DNA of 44,056 nt, taken from contig NZ_JADKPO010000037.1 in assembly GCF_015352445.1 (NCBI RefSeq), positions 1 to 44,056 on the forward strand, read 5' to 3'. The notes below the pieces were generated by a model, which did no database searches, had not been told where the DNA came from, and saw only the letters and a list, made by a program, of their open reading frames with translations. This DNA comes from Nocardioides agariphilus. Lineage in GTDB: Bacteria > Actinomycetota > Actinomycetes > Propionibacteriales > Nocardioidaceae. Positions 25,917-33,492 of the stretch are shown here, in pieces. Position 1 is the stretch's first letter, and every line of letters starts with the position of its first letter. A program made the translations under genes and the position numbers.

Positions 25917-26870
25917 CTAGGCGACGCACTCCTGCGGGCGGCCCGCCTTGGCGCTTGGTCCCGATCGCCAAGTCTGCGCGACCTCCGGCTGGCGTTGGTG
26001 GCCAGACGCGTGCCTACGACGGGCCCGGAGACCCTGGCCCGCGACCACGCCGCCGAGCACCAGCACCATCCCCAAGGCCTGCGCCCAGCCGAACAACTCA
26101 CCGGCAAAGACCACCCCGAGCAGGGTGCCGACGACCGGGTTGACGAGCCCCACGAGAGCGACCGCACCAGCAGGCATCCGGGCCAGTCCGCGGAACCAGC
26201 AGTAGTAGGCCACCGCCGTGCCGATGGTGGTCAGCCACAGCAGGCCGCCGACGTTGGCCAGCGACAGCGACGGGGGCGGGCCTTCCACCAGCAGCGCGAC
26301 CGGCACGAGCACGACGCCCCCTGCCACCAGCTGCCACGAGACCGAGGTGAGCATGTCGGTGGGGGCCGGCCAACGCTTGACCAGCACGAAGCCGAGCGCC
26401 GACACCAGCACCGAGCAGAGCGACGCCACCAGACCGATCGTGGAGATCTGCGACCCGGCGCGCAGGACCAGCAGCCCGACGCCAGCGACGCCCACGAGCC
26501 CGGACAGCACGCGCCGAGACCCCGGTCGCTCACCGATGAGGGGCAGCGCGATCGCCATGACGGCCAACGGGGAGAGGGCCTGCACGGTCGAGGCCAACCC
26601 ACCTGGCAGCTGGTAGGCCGCGAGGAACAGCAGCGGGAAGAACAGCCCGATGTTGCACAGGCCGAGGAGCGCTGCCTTCCACCACCAGTCACCGCGCGGC
26701 AGCTGGCGGCTTACGGCGAGCAGCACCAGTCCCGCTGGCAGCGCCCGCGCGGCTGCCGAGAACAGCGGCCGGTCCGGTGGCAGGAAGGTCTCGGTGACGA
26801 TGTAGGTCGTGCCCCACGCGATGGGTGCCACGGCGGTGATCGCGAGCGTCCGCAAGGAAGTATCTTCCAC
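25917..26870 (-). CDS. EamA-family (drug/metabolite superfamily) exporter
   Basis: 317 residues and ten predicted helices in two EamA halves: LAITAVAPIAWGTTYIVTE through VLRAG, then TIGLVASLCSVLVSALGFVLV through VLVLGGVVAG. Family conserved residues include the central PLAVMAIALPLIGERP and VNPVVGTLLGVVFAGE. The substrate is unknown; exporters of amino acids or drugs are common. The start is uncertain: GTG 26870 lies inside the upstream operator, while ATG 26891 lies inside the second operator. Divergent MarR gene and two matching operators indicate repression by that regulator. The C-terminal 30 residues are polar and unusual. Confidence 0.88.
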   Translation of the reverse strand: MEDTSLRTLAITAVAPIAWGTTYIVTETFLPPDRPLFSAAARALPAGLVLLAVSRQLPRGDWWWKAALLGLCNIGLFFPLLFLAAYQLPGGLASTVQALSPLAVMAIALPLIGERPGSRRVLSGLVGVAGVGLLVLRAGSQISTIGLVASLCSVLVSALGFVLVKRWPAPTDMLTSVSWQLVAGGVVLVPVALLVEGPPPSLSLANVGGLLWLTTIGTAVAYYCWFRGLARMPAGAVALVGLVNPVVGTLLGVVFAGELFGWAQALGMVLVLGGVVAGQGLRARRRHASGHQRQPEVAQTWRSGPSAKAGRPQECVA

Positions 26871-26899
26871 GGAAAGTAATATACCTTCCATGGAAGATA
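26861..26899. promoter_or_regulatory. two inverted MarR-type operator sites
   Basis: Plus-strand TACCTTCCATGGAAGATA (26882-26899) and minus-strand TACTTTCCGTGGAAGATA (26878-26861) agree at 16 of 18 positions. Each has a TTCC-NN-GGAA core, and the cores are centred 21 bp apart, two helical turns. They fill the space between the divergent EamA and MarR genes, the usual place for an autoregulated MarR site. Confidence 0.75.
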
Positions 26900-26910
26900 A
26901 GATCAACCGC

Positions 26911-27405
26911 ATGAGCGCCCAGGACGCCGTGGACAGGTTCGCCGAGCAGTGGGCCCGCGAGCGTCCCGATCTCGACGTCGGTCCGATGCTGGTGGTCGGC
27001 CGCCTGCATCGCGTGGCCGAGCTGCTCGACGAGGAGCTCCGGACGGTCTTCGCCCAAGCCGATCTGGGCAACGGCGACTTCGACGTGCTCTCCGCACTGC
27101 GACGCTCGGGAGCGCCGTACCGGCTGACTCCGACCGAGCTTGCCGGCGCCACCATGGTCACCTCGGGGGCCGTGACGAAGCGGGTCGACAGGCTCATCGG
27201 CCAAGGGCTCGTCGAGCGCACCGTCAGCGAGACCGACGGCCGAGGACGCGTGGTCGCCCTCACCCCGGCGGGCAAGCGACTGCAGGAGCGCTTGCACCCC
27301 CAGCACCTCGCCAACGAGGAGCGTCTGCTCGCCCCACTCGAGGCCGACGAGCGACGACAGCTCGCCGCACTGCTCAGCAAGCTCCTGGTCAGCCTCGAGG
27401 AGTAG
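26911..27405 (+). CDS. MarR-family transcriptional regulator
   Basis: 164 residues. The winged helix is at about 58-125: GDFDVLSALRRSGAPYRLTP, ELAGATMVTSGAVTKRVDRL (recognition helix) and VERTVSETDGRGRVVALT (wing, with the Asp-x-Arg motif). Flanking helices form the dimer. ATG 26911 is preferred over ATG 26890, because 26890 lies within the operator palindrome. It probably represses itself and the divergent exporter until an effector binds; the effector is unknown. The next gene, znuA, begins 46 bp on with its own regulatory site. Confidence 0.93.
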   Translation: MSAQDAVDRFAEQWARERPDLDVGPMLVVGRLHRVAELLDEELRTVFAQADLGNGDFDVLSALRRSGAPYRLTPTELAGATMVTSGAVTKRVDRLIGQGLVERTVSETDGRGRVVALTPAGKRLQERLHPQHLANEERLLAPLEADERRQLAALLSKLLVSLEE

Positions 27406-27414
27406 CCCGCACGT

Positions 27415-27452
27415 TTGACAACCATTCTCAACTGAGTTGAGAATGGTTCTCA
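27415..27452 (+). promoter_or_regulatory. znu operon promoter with two Zur-box-like palindromes
   Basis: A perfect 29-bp palindrome spans 27420-27448 (AACCATTCTCAACT-G-AGTTGAGAATGGTT). It holds most of two overlapping Fur-family 7-1-7 boxes: TGACAACCATTCTCA (27416-27430) and TGAGAATGGTTCTCA (27438-27452), 22 bp apart. TTGACA at 27415-27420 serves as -35 and GAGAAT at 27439-27444 as -10 (18-bp spacer), so RNA would begin near the ATG at 27452. Bound Zur would cover the -35, the -10 and the start. Confidence 0.8.
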
Positions 27453-28360
27453 TGCGCTGGTTGGCCGTACTCCTGCTCGTGGTGCCCCTGACCGGGTGCG
27501 CCGCGAAGGCCGGCGACGGCGACGGCCGCGTCCAGGTGACCGCCGGGTTCTACCCGCTGGCCTGGGTGGCCCAACGCGTCGGCGGCGCCGACGTCGACGT
27601 GGTCGGCCTGACCGACCCCGGGGTCGAGCCCCACGACATCGAGCCGACCTTCGCGCGCACGGTCGCGCTGGCCAGGGCCGATCTGGTCGTGGTCGAGCAC
27701 GGCCTCCAGCCGGCCATCGACGAGGCCGTCTCGCAGAACGCCGAGGGGAAGGTCCTCGACGTCACCCAGGTCGTCCACCTGATGCACACCGGTGACCACA
27801 CTGTCGAGCACGACTCCGGGGACCACGACCACGGCCCGATCGACCCGCACTTCTGGCTCGACCCGGCGCTGCTGGCCGACGTCGGCGACGCCGTGGCCGC
27901 GGACCTGTCGGCGCTGGACCCGCCGCACGCGACGTCGTACGCCGCCAACGCCGCCGCGCTGCGCGCTGACCTGGAGTCGCTGGACAGCGCCTTCGCCACG
28001 GGACTGGCCGACTGTCCGCGGCACGTCATCGTCTCCAGCCACGACGCCTTCGGCTACTGGGCCAAGTACGGCATCGAGGTCGCGCCCGTCACGGGTCTGA
28101 CCCCCGACGCGGAGCCGACGCCGGCCGGGATCGCCAGACTTCAGGCGCTGATCCGCGACGAGGGCATCACGACGGTGTTCGCCGAGAGGCTGGCCAGTCC
28201 CGAGCTCACCGACTCCCTCGCGCGCGACCTCGGCGTGCGCACCGCCGTCCTCGATCCCGTCGAGGGACTCACCGGCGACGACAGCGACGAGGACTACCTC
28301 ACGCTGATGCGCGCCAATCTCACCGCCCTCGAGGAGGCCAACGGATGCACCCACCCGTGA
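27452..28360 (+). CDS. znuA: zinc ABC transporter substrate-binding lipoprotein
   Basis: 302 residues, the extracellular zinc receptor. The signal peptide ends in lipobox LTGC (C16). Cluster A-I metal ligands appear in EPHDIEP, DPHFWLDP and SSHDAFGYW, plus an acidic residue in VFAERLASPE. Between the first two histidine sites is a His/Asp-rich loop (LMHTGDHTVEHDSGDHDHG), the zinc-capturing loop of ZnuA-type rather than manganese-type proteins. ATG 27452 is chosen over TTG 27437 and ATG 27443 because it begins a good signal peptide and coincides with the predicted transcription start. It overlaps znuC by 16 bp. Confidence 0.93.
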   Translation: MRWLAVLLLVVPLTGCAAKAGDGDGRVQVTAGFYPLAWVAQRVGGADVDVVGLTDPGVEPHDIEPTFARTVALARADLVVVEHGLQPAIDEAVSQNAEGKVLDVTQVVHLMHTGDHTVEHDSGDHDHGPIDPHFWLDPALLADVGDAVAADLSALDPPHATSYAANAAALRADLESLDSAFATGLADCPRHVIVSSHDAFGYWAKYGIEVAPVTGLTPDAEPTPAGIARLQALIRDEGITTVFAERLASPELTDSLARDLGVRTAVLDPVEGLTGDDSDEDYLTLMRANLTALEEANGCTHP

Positions 28361-29154
28361 GTCCGGTCCAGCTGTCTGGCGGCACTGTCGCCATCGGCGG
28401 CCGGCCCATCCTCCGCGGCATCGACCTGACCGTGACGGCCGGAGAGTTCGTCGCCCTGATGGGCGCGAACGGCTCGGGCAAGACCACCCTGGTGCGCACG
28501 ATCACCGGGCTGCTCCCCCTGACCTCCGGGGAGCTCCGGTTGTTCGGAACGCCGCTGGCCTCCTACGACGAGTGGTCGCGGATCGGGTTCGTCCCCCAGC
28601 GACCGGGCGCTTCCTCGGGCGTACCCACCTCGGTCTGGGAGGTGGTCGCGTCCGGACGGCTGACCCGGCGGCGGCTGCTTCGCCCCTTGTCCAAGGCCGA
28701 CAGGGCGGCCATCGACCACGCGCTCGAGGTGGTCGGCCTGGCCGACCGGCGACACGACGGGGTCACGTCGCTGTCGGGCGGCCAGCAGCAGCGCGTACTG
28801 ATCGCCCGGGCCCTCGCCGGGGAGCCCGAGCTCTACGTGCTCGACGAGCCGACGGCTGGCGTCGACCTCCCGAGCCAGCAGGCGCTGGCCGAAGCACTCG
28901 GTCGACTCAAGGCCGGTGGTGCGACGGTGGTCCTCGTGGCCCACGAGCTGGGTCCTCTCGCACCCCTCGTCGACAGGGCGGTCGTGCTCCGAGACGGCCG
29001 GGTCGTCCACGACGGCAGCCCGCTCGCCGACCACGAGGTACACGACCCGTCCTTCGGCGAGTCGCACAGCCACCACCATCACGCCAACGAGTCGGCGCCG
29101 TCCGCGCGCCACGACCACGCCCCGCACCTCGACTCCCCCGTGGACCGCACATGA
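28345..29154 (+). CDS. znuC: zinc ABC transporter ATP-binding protein
   Basis: 269 residues, the ATPase driving zinc import. Walker A GANGSGKTT, Q-loop GFVPQRP, signature LSGGQQQR, Walker B LYVLDEP and the H-loop VAHE are all intact. The C-terminal tail after about residue 225 is histidine-rich (SHSHHHHANES then RHDHAPHLDS), absent from many ABC ATPases, and could store or sense zinc in the cytoplasm (inference). ATG 28345 overlaps the znuA end; the stop overlaps znuB by 4 bp. Confidence 0.94.
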   Translation: MHPPVSPVQLSGGTVAIGGRPILRGIDLTVTAGEFVALMGANGSGKTTLVRTITGLLPLTSGELRLFGTPLASYDEWSRIGFVPQRPGASSGVPTSVWEVVASGRLTRRRLLRPLSKADRAAIDHALEVVGLADRRHDGVTSLSGGQQQRVLIARALAGEPELYVLDEPTAGVDLPSQQALAEALGRLKAGGATVVLVAHELGPLAPLVDRAVVLRDGRVVHDGSPLADHEVHDPSFGESHSHHHHANESAPSARHDHAPHLDSPVDRT

Positions 29155-30170
29155 ACATCTCGTTCTGGGAGCTGCTCTCCCTCGACTTCATGCAGCGCGC
29201 GCTGCTCGCCGCCGTCTTCACGGGACTCGCCGCGCCTGCCGTCGGCACCTATCTGGTCCAGCGCCGCCTGTCCCTGATGGGCGACGGCATCGGCCACGTG
29301 GCCGTCACCGGCGTAGCCCTCGGCCTGATCACCCACACGTCCCCGACCTGGACCGCCGTAGTGGTGGCAACACTCGGTGCGGTCGCCATCGAGGTGGTGC
29401 GCGCCAAGGGCCACACCAACGGCGACGTCGCCCTGGCCCTGATGTTCTACGGCGGCCTGGCCGGCGGCGTGCTCATCACCGGCCTGGGTGGGCAGAGCAC
29501 CTCGCTGCTGCAGACCTACCTGTTCGGCTCGATCACCACCATCTCCCCCGGCGACGTGTGGGTGACCGTGGCGCTCGCGGCCGTGGTGCTCGCGGTGTGC
29601 CTGGGACTCTCGCCGCAGCTGTTCGCGGTGGCCCACGACCCGGAGTACGCCCAGGTCGCCGGACTGCGGGTGCAGGCCTACAACCTGGCGGTCGCCGTAC
29701 TCGCGGCGGTCTCGGTCACGGTCGCCATGCGCACGGTCGGGCTGCTGCTCGTCTCGGCGTTGATGGTGGTGCCGGTCGCGACCGCCCAGCAGGTGTCGCG
29801 GTCCTTCCGCGCGACCCTGGTAGCCGCCATGGCGCTGGGCATCGGGGCGTCGGTCGGCGGCCTGCTGCTCGCGGCGTACGCGTCCTTCTCGGCCAACGTC
29901 GCACCCGGCCCCACGATCGTGCTGCTGTCGCTCGGCGGGTTCGTGGCCGCCTGGCCACTGGGTGCCTGGCTGCGGTCCCGGCAGCGGCTGCGGGCGCCAT
30001 TCGCACCCGGCGAGCCCGCCGCCCACGAGGTCGCGGGCCACGGCGAGGGACATGACCACGTCCACGGAGAGGACTGCGGACACCTCGCCGTCGAGCACGG
30101 CGACCACGTCGACTACGTGCACGAGGGACACCGGCACGCACCGCACGGAGAGCACTATGACGAGCACTGA
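29151..30170 (+). CDS. znuB: zinc ABC transporter permease
   Basis: 339 residues of the ABC-3 family, the membrane channel of the zinc importer. About eight helices with typical motifs: MQRALLAAVFTGLAAPAVG, RRLSLMGDGIGHVAVTGVAL, LFGSITTISPGDV, and MRTVGLLLVSALMVVPVATA. The cytoplasmic C-terminus from about 290 is a long His/Asp/Glu tail with 14 histidines, similar in character to that of ZnuC. ATG 29151 overlaps the znuC stop (ATGA), and the end overlaps zur by 14 bp, so all four genes are coupled. Confidence 0.94.
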   Translation: MNISFWELLSLDFMQRALLAAVFTGLAAPAVGTYLVQRRLSLMGDGIGHVAVTGVALGLITHTSPTWTAVVVATLGAVAIEVVRAKGHTNGDVALALMFYGGLAGGVLITGLGGQSTSLLQTYLFGSITTISPGDVWVTVALAAVVLAVCLGLSPQLFAVAHDPEYAQVAGLRVQAYNLAVAVLAAVSVTVAMRTVGLLLVSALMVVPVATAQQVSRSFRATLVAAMALGIGASVGGLLLAAYASFSANVAPGPTIVLLSLGGFVAAWPLGAWLRSRQRLRAPFAPGEPAAHEVAGHGEGHDHVHGEDCGHLAVEHGDHVDYVHEGHRHAPHGEHYDEH

Positions 30171-30567
30171 CCCATCGCCCCGCCCGACCAAGCAGCGGCT
30201 GGCCGTGCTCGACGCGCTGGGCTCGGTCGACGACTTCCGCTCGGCCCAGGAGGTGCACGAGATCCTCGCGTCGTCGGGGTCGCCCGTCGGGCTGGCCACC
30301 GTCTACCGGACCCTGCAGCTGTACGCCGACCAGGGCGACGTCGACGTCTTGCGACGCGAGGACGGCGAGGCGATCTACCGACGCTGCTCGCAGACCCATC
30401 ACCACCACCTGGTCTGCCGCTCCTGCGGCGCGACCGTCGAGGTCGAGGGTCCCACCGTCGAGCGCTGGACCAGCGCCATGGCTGCCGAGCACGGCTTCAC
30501 CGCCGTCTCCCACACCCTCGAGATCTTCGGGACCTGCGCCGCCTGCACCCCGAGCCGGCGCAGATAG
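30157..30567 (+). CDS. zur: Fur-family zinc uptake regulator
   Basis: 136 residues. The winged helix (about 10-75) contains TKQRLAVLDAL and the recognition segment VGLATVYRTLQLYADQG. The HHHHLVCRSC region and a CAAC pair (C87, C90, C127, C130) supply the structural zinc site and part of the sensory site. Zinc-loaded Zur should repress this operon through the sites before znuA. ATG 30157 lies inside znuB. The last residues (PSRRR) and the TAG stop come from a copy of a 32-bp repeat, in which one base change (AGATAG for AGATCG) makes the stop. Confidence 0.93.
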   Translation: MTSTDPSPRPTKQRLAVLDALGSVDDFRSAQEVHEILASSGSPVGLATVYRTLQLYADQGDVDVLRREDGEAIYRRCSQTHHHHLVCRSCGATVEVEGPTVERWTSAMAAEHGFTAVSHTLEIFGTCAACTPSRRR

Positions 30568-30638
30568 CCCCCTCCCCACCCGCGAGTCGGCGCAGATCGC
30601 GCCCCGCTCATCGGCGAGTCGGCGCAGATCGCCCCCGC
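30551..30638. repeat. left array of a 32-bp repeat (3 copies)
   Basis: CGAGTCGGCGCAGATCGCCCCC-like units start at 30551, 30583 and 30615, exactly 32 bp apart. The core is the reverse complement of that in the array at 31747-31850. Copy one forms the end of zur; copy three forms the end of the DUF559 gene. Confidence 0.85.
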
Positions 30639-31618
30639 GTGCCGACCTCGGCGAGCTGACCAAGAGCGATGTAGGTGCGTTCGCCGAGGCTCGCTCGGGC
30701 CTGCCGGAAGGCCGCTTGGAGGGCTGCCTCAGCGTCGTGCCGTCCGTAGATGTCGCCGCCTCGGAACGCACGGACCACCCAACCACGCTCGTGCGCCAGC
30801 CAATCGCGCCTGGCGAGGTCGTAGCGCTGGTCAGCCGCAGTGGAATGGAACCGCGCCCCGTCGTACTCAACGGCGAGGAGGAGTTCCTCGAGACCGATGT
30901 CCAGGTAGTAGACGACCCGTCCCGCCTCGCGGATCTCGATCTGGAGCTGCGGCCGCGGGAGGCCGGCATCAAGCCAACGCAGCCTGAGAACGGACTCGCC
31001 CTGGGACTGGGACCTGCCGTCGGCGAGAGGTGCGAGCGCACGTAGCTGACGTACGCCGCGCTGCTTGGCGAAGCGCGGAACCTCAGCGAGCAGCTCCTCT
31101 GCCGAGAAGAAGCCCAACCTGAGCAGCGCATCCAGGCACGCGATGGCCTGGTCACGACTCAAGAACCTGCCCAGGTCGAGCGCCGTACGCAGCGGCGTGG
31201 TGACGCACAAGCCCCCGATCTCCGTGAGGTCACGCGCGAGCACCGTTCGTTCGCCGCTGCGCGAGAGTTCGTTGCGCAGCCGCCCGTGGTCGGCATGCCT
31301 GAAGATCGAGACCTTGGGCGGCGTCAGGTGGTCGTTGGGAGCGAGCGCCATCTCGGTCCCGTGCAGCCACGCAGCGGTTCGGTCCACGATGAAGCAGCCC
31401 TCGGGCACCACGAGCCGCAGCATCGCGATCCGCGTAGGGATGTCATCGGGAGCTTGGGCCGCGATGTACACGTTCTGGATCGGGTGCCGGAGCTGTTGGT
31501 TGGCGACGAGAGTTCGCAGGTTCTTGTCCGACAGACCCGCCTGATGGGCCATTCGTCGCGTGAACGGCTCGGCGAGCCCCAATGGGAACGTGTGGTCCAG
31601 GAGAGGTGGTCGATGCAT
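30608..31618 (-). CDS. AbiEi-like / DUF559 domain protein (nuclease-like fold)
   Basis: 336 residues from ATG 31618. The N-terminal part (RRMAHQAGLSDKNLRTLVAN, then PIQNVYIAA) resembles the winged helix of AbiEi-type antitoxins. The middle (TTPLRTALDLGRFLSRDQAI) matches the associated linker, and the C-terminal 110 residues (VVYYLDIGLEELLLAVEYDG, FHSTAADQRYDLARRDWL, WVVRAFRG) match DUF559, a Vsr/PD-(D/E)xK-like fold. Such proteins are abundant in Nocardioides-type genomes; function is unproven. There is no AbiEii toxin nearby. The C-terminal RSAPTRR is encoded by the 32-bp repeat and the gene sits between two inverted repeat arrays. Confidence 0.82.
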   Translation of the reverse strand: MHRPPLLDHTFPLGLAEPFTRRMAHQAGLSDKNLRTLVANQQLRHPIQNVYIAAQAPDDIPTRIAMLRLVVPEGCFIVDRTAAWLHGTEMALAPNDHLTPPKVSIFRHADHGRLRNELSRSGERTVLARDLTEIGGLCVTTPLRTALDLGRFLSRDQAIACLDALLRLGFFSAEELLAEVPRFAKQRGVRQLRALAPLADGRSQSQGESVLRLRWLDAGLPRPQLQIEIREAGRVVYYLDIGLEELLLAVEYDGARFHSTAADQRYDLARRDWLAHERGWVVRAFRGGDIYGRHDAEAALQAAFRQARASLGERTYIALGQLAEVGTRGRSAPTRR

Positions 31619-31746
31619 GGAAGCCAGTGATGCTGGCCAGGCGCAGCCTCGTGGACCGCAACCTCGAGTCTGTGGAAACCACCGCCCGAAGCCCCTCGTG
31701 TCGACGGCTGGCGGGCCCGGCAGCGAACACGTGAAGGGCGATGTGA

Positions 31747-31850
31747 GCCGACTCGCGGTACTTCCGGGGGCGATCAGCGCCGACTCGCGGTACTCCTGGG
31801 GGCGATCTGCGCCGACTCGCGGTACTTCTGGGGGCGATCTGCGCCGACTC
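31747..31850. repeat. right array of the 32-bp repeat (3.25 copies, inverted)
   Basis: Units of 32 bp begin at 31747, 31779, 31811 and (partial) 31843, each GCCGACTCGCGGTACTTCTG followed by GGGGCGATCTGC with few changes. The orientation is opposite to the array at 30551-30638. It lies between the uppS stop and the DUF559 gene start; 31619-31746 holds nothing else I can identify. Confidence 0.9.
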
Positions 31851-31853
31851 GGG

Positions 31854-32624
31854 CTAGGCCTTGCCGTACCTCCGGTCGCGCTGCGCATAGAGCTCGATGG
31901 CCTTCCACAGCTCGATCCGGTCGCAGTCGGGCCAGAGGACATCGGTGAAGACGAGCTCTGCGTAGGCCGCCTGCCAGAGCATGAAGTTGGACAGGCGCTG
32001 CTCACCGGAGGTACGCCAGATCATGTCGGCGTCGCCGACCTCGGGGACGTAGAGGTGCCGGGCGAAGACCTTCTCGTCGACCTTGTCGGGGTCGAGGCGA
32101 CCCACGGCGACCTCGCGCGCGATCGAGCGCGCGGTGTCGGCCAGCTCGGCGCGGCCCCCGTAGTTGACGCACATGGTCAGCGTGAGCACGTCGTTGCCGC
32201 GGGTCAGCTCCTCGGCGACCTGCAACTCGCGGATCACGGACTTCCACAGCCTCGGCGCCCGCCCGGCCCAGCGCACACAGACGCCGAGCTCGTTCATCTC
32301 GTCGCGGCGACGGCGGATGACGTCGCGGTTGAAGCCCATCAAGAACTTCACCTCGTCGGGCGAGCGCGTCCAGTTCTCGGTCGAGAAGGCGTAGGCCGAG
32401 ATGGCCTTCACGCCGATCTCGATCGCGCCCTCGACCACGTCGAACAGCGAGTGCTCGCCCATCTCGTGACCCCGCGTGCGCGGCAGGCCGCGCTGCTTGG
32501 CCCAGCGCCCGTTGCCGTCCATCACGATGGCCACGTGCCGAGGAACGAGCTCGCGCGGGATCGCCGGGGGGCGGGCGCCCGAGGGATGAGGTGTCGGCTG
32601 GCGGAACGTACGTCGGGGGCTCAC
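31854..32624 (-). CDS. uppS: isoprenyl transferase (undecaprenyl-type diphosphate synthase)
   Basis: 256 residues. This cis-prenyltransferase makes the polyprenyl diphosphate carrier for peptidoglycan. The pyrophosphate-binding [20 protein letters not shown] holds the catalytic D36, followed by GH...[20 protein letters not shown], and near the C-terminus [19 protein letters not shown]. Chain length (C50 or C55) cannot be read from sequence. GTG 32624 overlaps the recO stop by 4 bp. The same recO-uppS pair occurs in mycobacteria. Confidence 0.96.
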   Translation of the reverse strand: MSPRRTFRQPTPHPSGARPPAIPRELVPRHVAIVMDGNGRWAKQRGLPRTRGHEMGEHSLFDVVEGAIEIGVKAISAYAFSTENWTRSPDEVKFLMGFNRDVIRRRRDEMNELGVCVRWAGRAPRLWKSVIRELQVAEELTRGNDVLTLTMCVNYGGRAELADTARSIAREVAVGRLDPDKVDEKVFARHLYVPEVGDADMIWRTSGEQRLSNFMLWQAAYAELVFTDVLWPDCDRIELWKAIELYAQRDRRYGKA

Positions 32625-33361
32625 CGTTCGACATACTCCAGCGACCGCAGATCGCGCTCGAGGTGCCAGTGCAGGTAGGCAGACACCAGCCCCGACGCCT
32701 CTCGCAGGGACCGGGACTCGGCGGCGGCGATGACGTCCCACTCTCCGGCCAGCAGCGCACCCAGCACGTCGAGCGTGCCGGCCGACGGCGAGGCCGAGCC
32801 CGGCACCCGGCAGTCGGCACACAGCGCGCCGCCCGCCGACGGGCTGAACGCCTTGTGCGGACCCTCGTCGCCGCAGCGGGCGCAGTGGGAGAACGACGGC
32901 GCGTAGCCGGCCACCGCCAAGGAGCGCAGGAGGTAGGAGTCGAGGACCTGGTTCGCGCCCCTGCGCACGTCGGGGGCGGTCGCAGTCATCGCCCGGAGCC
33001 CCCCGACCAGGAGCAGGAACTGCTGCACGGCCGGCTGGCCTTCCTCGGTGACCAGGCGGTCGGCGGTCTCGAGCATCACCGTGCCGGCCGTGTAGCGCTC
33101 GTAGTCCTTGCCGAGCCCGGATGCGAACGGCTCGATCGTCTCGGCCTGGGTGACGATGTCGAGGTTGCGGCCCACTGCCAGCTGCAGGTCGACATGGGTG
33201 AACGGCTCGAGCCGCGAGCCCCAGCGCGACGTGGTCTTGCGTACCCCTTTGACCACCGCGCGCACCCGCCCGTGGTGGCGGGTCAGCAGGGTGACGATGC
33301 GGTCGGCCTCGCCCAACTTGTGGGTGCGCAGCACGACGGCCTCATCCCTGTACAGGGGCAT
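32621..33361 (-). CDS. recO: DNA repair protein RecO
   Basis: 246 residues, RecF-pathway mediator that loads RecA and anneals single strands. The OB-fold starts with [20 protein letters not shown] and [21 protein letters not shown], followed by the helical domain and a zinc-binding site with [10 protein letters not shown] and LCADCRV. ATG 33361 is chosen; the longer frame to 33628 runs through a repeat and the neighbouring gene. It is coupled to uppS by a GTGA overlap. Confidence 0.95.
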   Translation of the reverse strand: MPLYRDEAVVLRTHKLGEADRIVTLLTRHHGRVRAVVKGVRKTTSRWGSRLEPFTHVDLQLAVGRNLDIVTQAETIEPFASGLGKDYERYTAGTVMLETADRLVTEEGQPAVQQFLLLVGGLRAMTATAPDVRRGANQVLDSYLLRSLAVAGYAPSFSHCARCGDEGPHKAFSPSAGGALCADCRVPGSASPSAGTLDVLGALLAGEWDVIAAAESRSLREASGLVSAYLHWHLERDLRSLEYVER

Positions 33362-33398
33362 GGGTACATCCTGCCTCGAAGACCCGTGGGATCCGCTG

Positions 33399-33492
33399 AT
33401 TGAGGAGGGCCGTCTGACGGCCCGTCTCGAAATCAGCGTCGCTTCATGGTGAGCGATGGTTTCGAGACGGTCGCTGCGCGACCTCCTCAGCC
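33399..33492. repeat. dispersed REP-like inverted pair
   Basis: TTGAGGAGGGCCGTCTG...CCCGTCTCGAAATC (33399-33433) faces GGTTTCGAGACGGTCGCTGCGCGACCTCCTCAGCC (33458-33492). Each arm has an inner hairpin (GCCGTC-GACGGC; GTCGC-GCGAC). The right arm lies inside the end of the alpha/beta hydrolase gene. Confidence 0.85.

Noticed and set aside
30608-31618. Complete AbiE toxin-antitoxin or defence island
   Set aside because: No AbiEii-type toxin, restriction gene or other defence gene is adjacent; the protein is a single AbiEi/DUF559-like gene.
30551-31850. CRISPR-like array
   Set aside because: The units repeat head to tail with period 32 and no unique spacers, and there are no cas genes.
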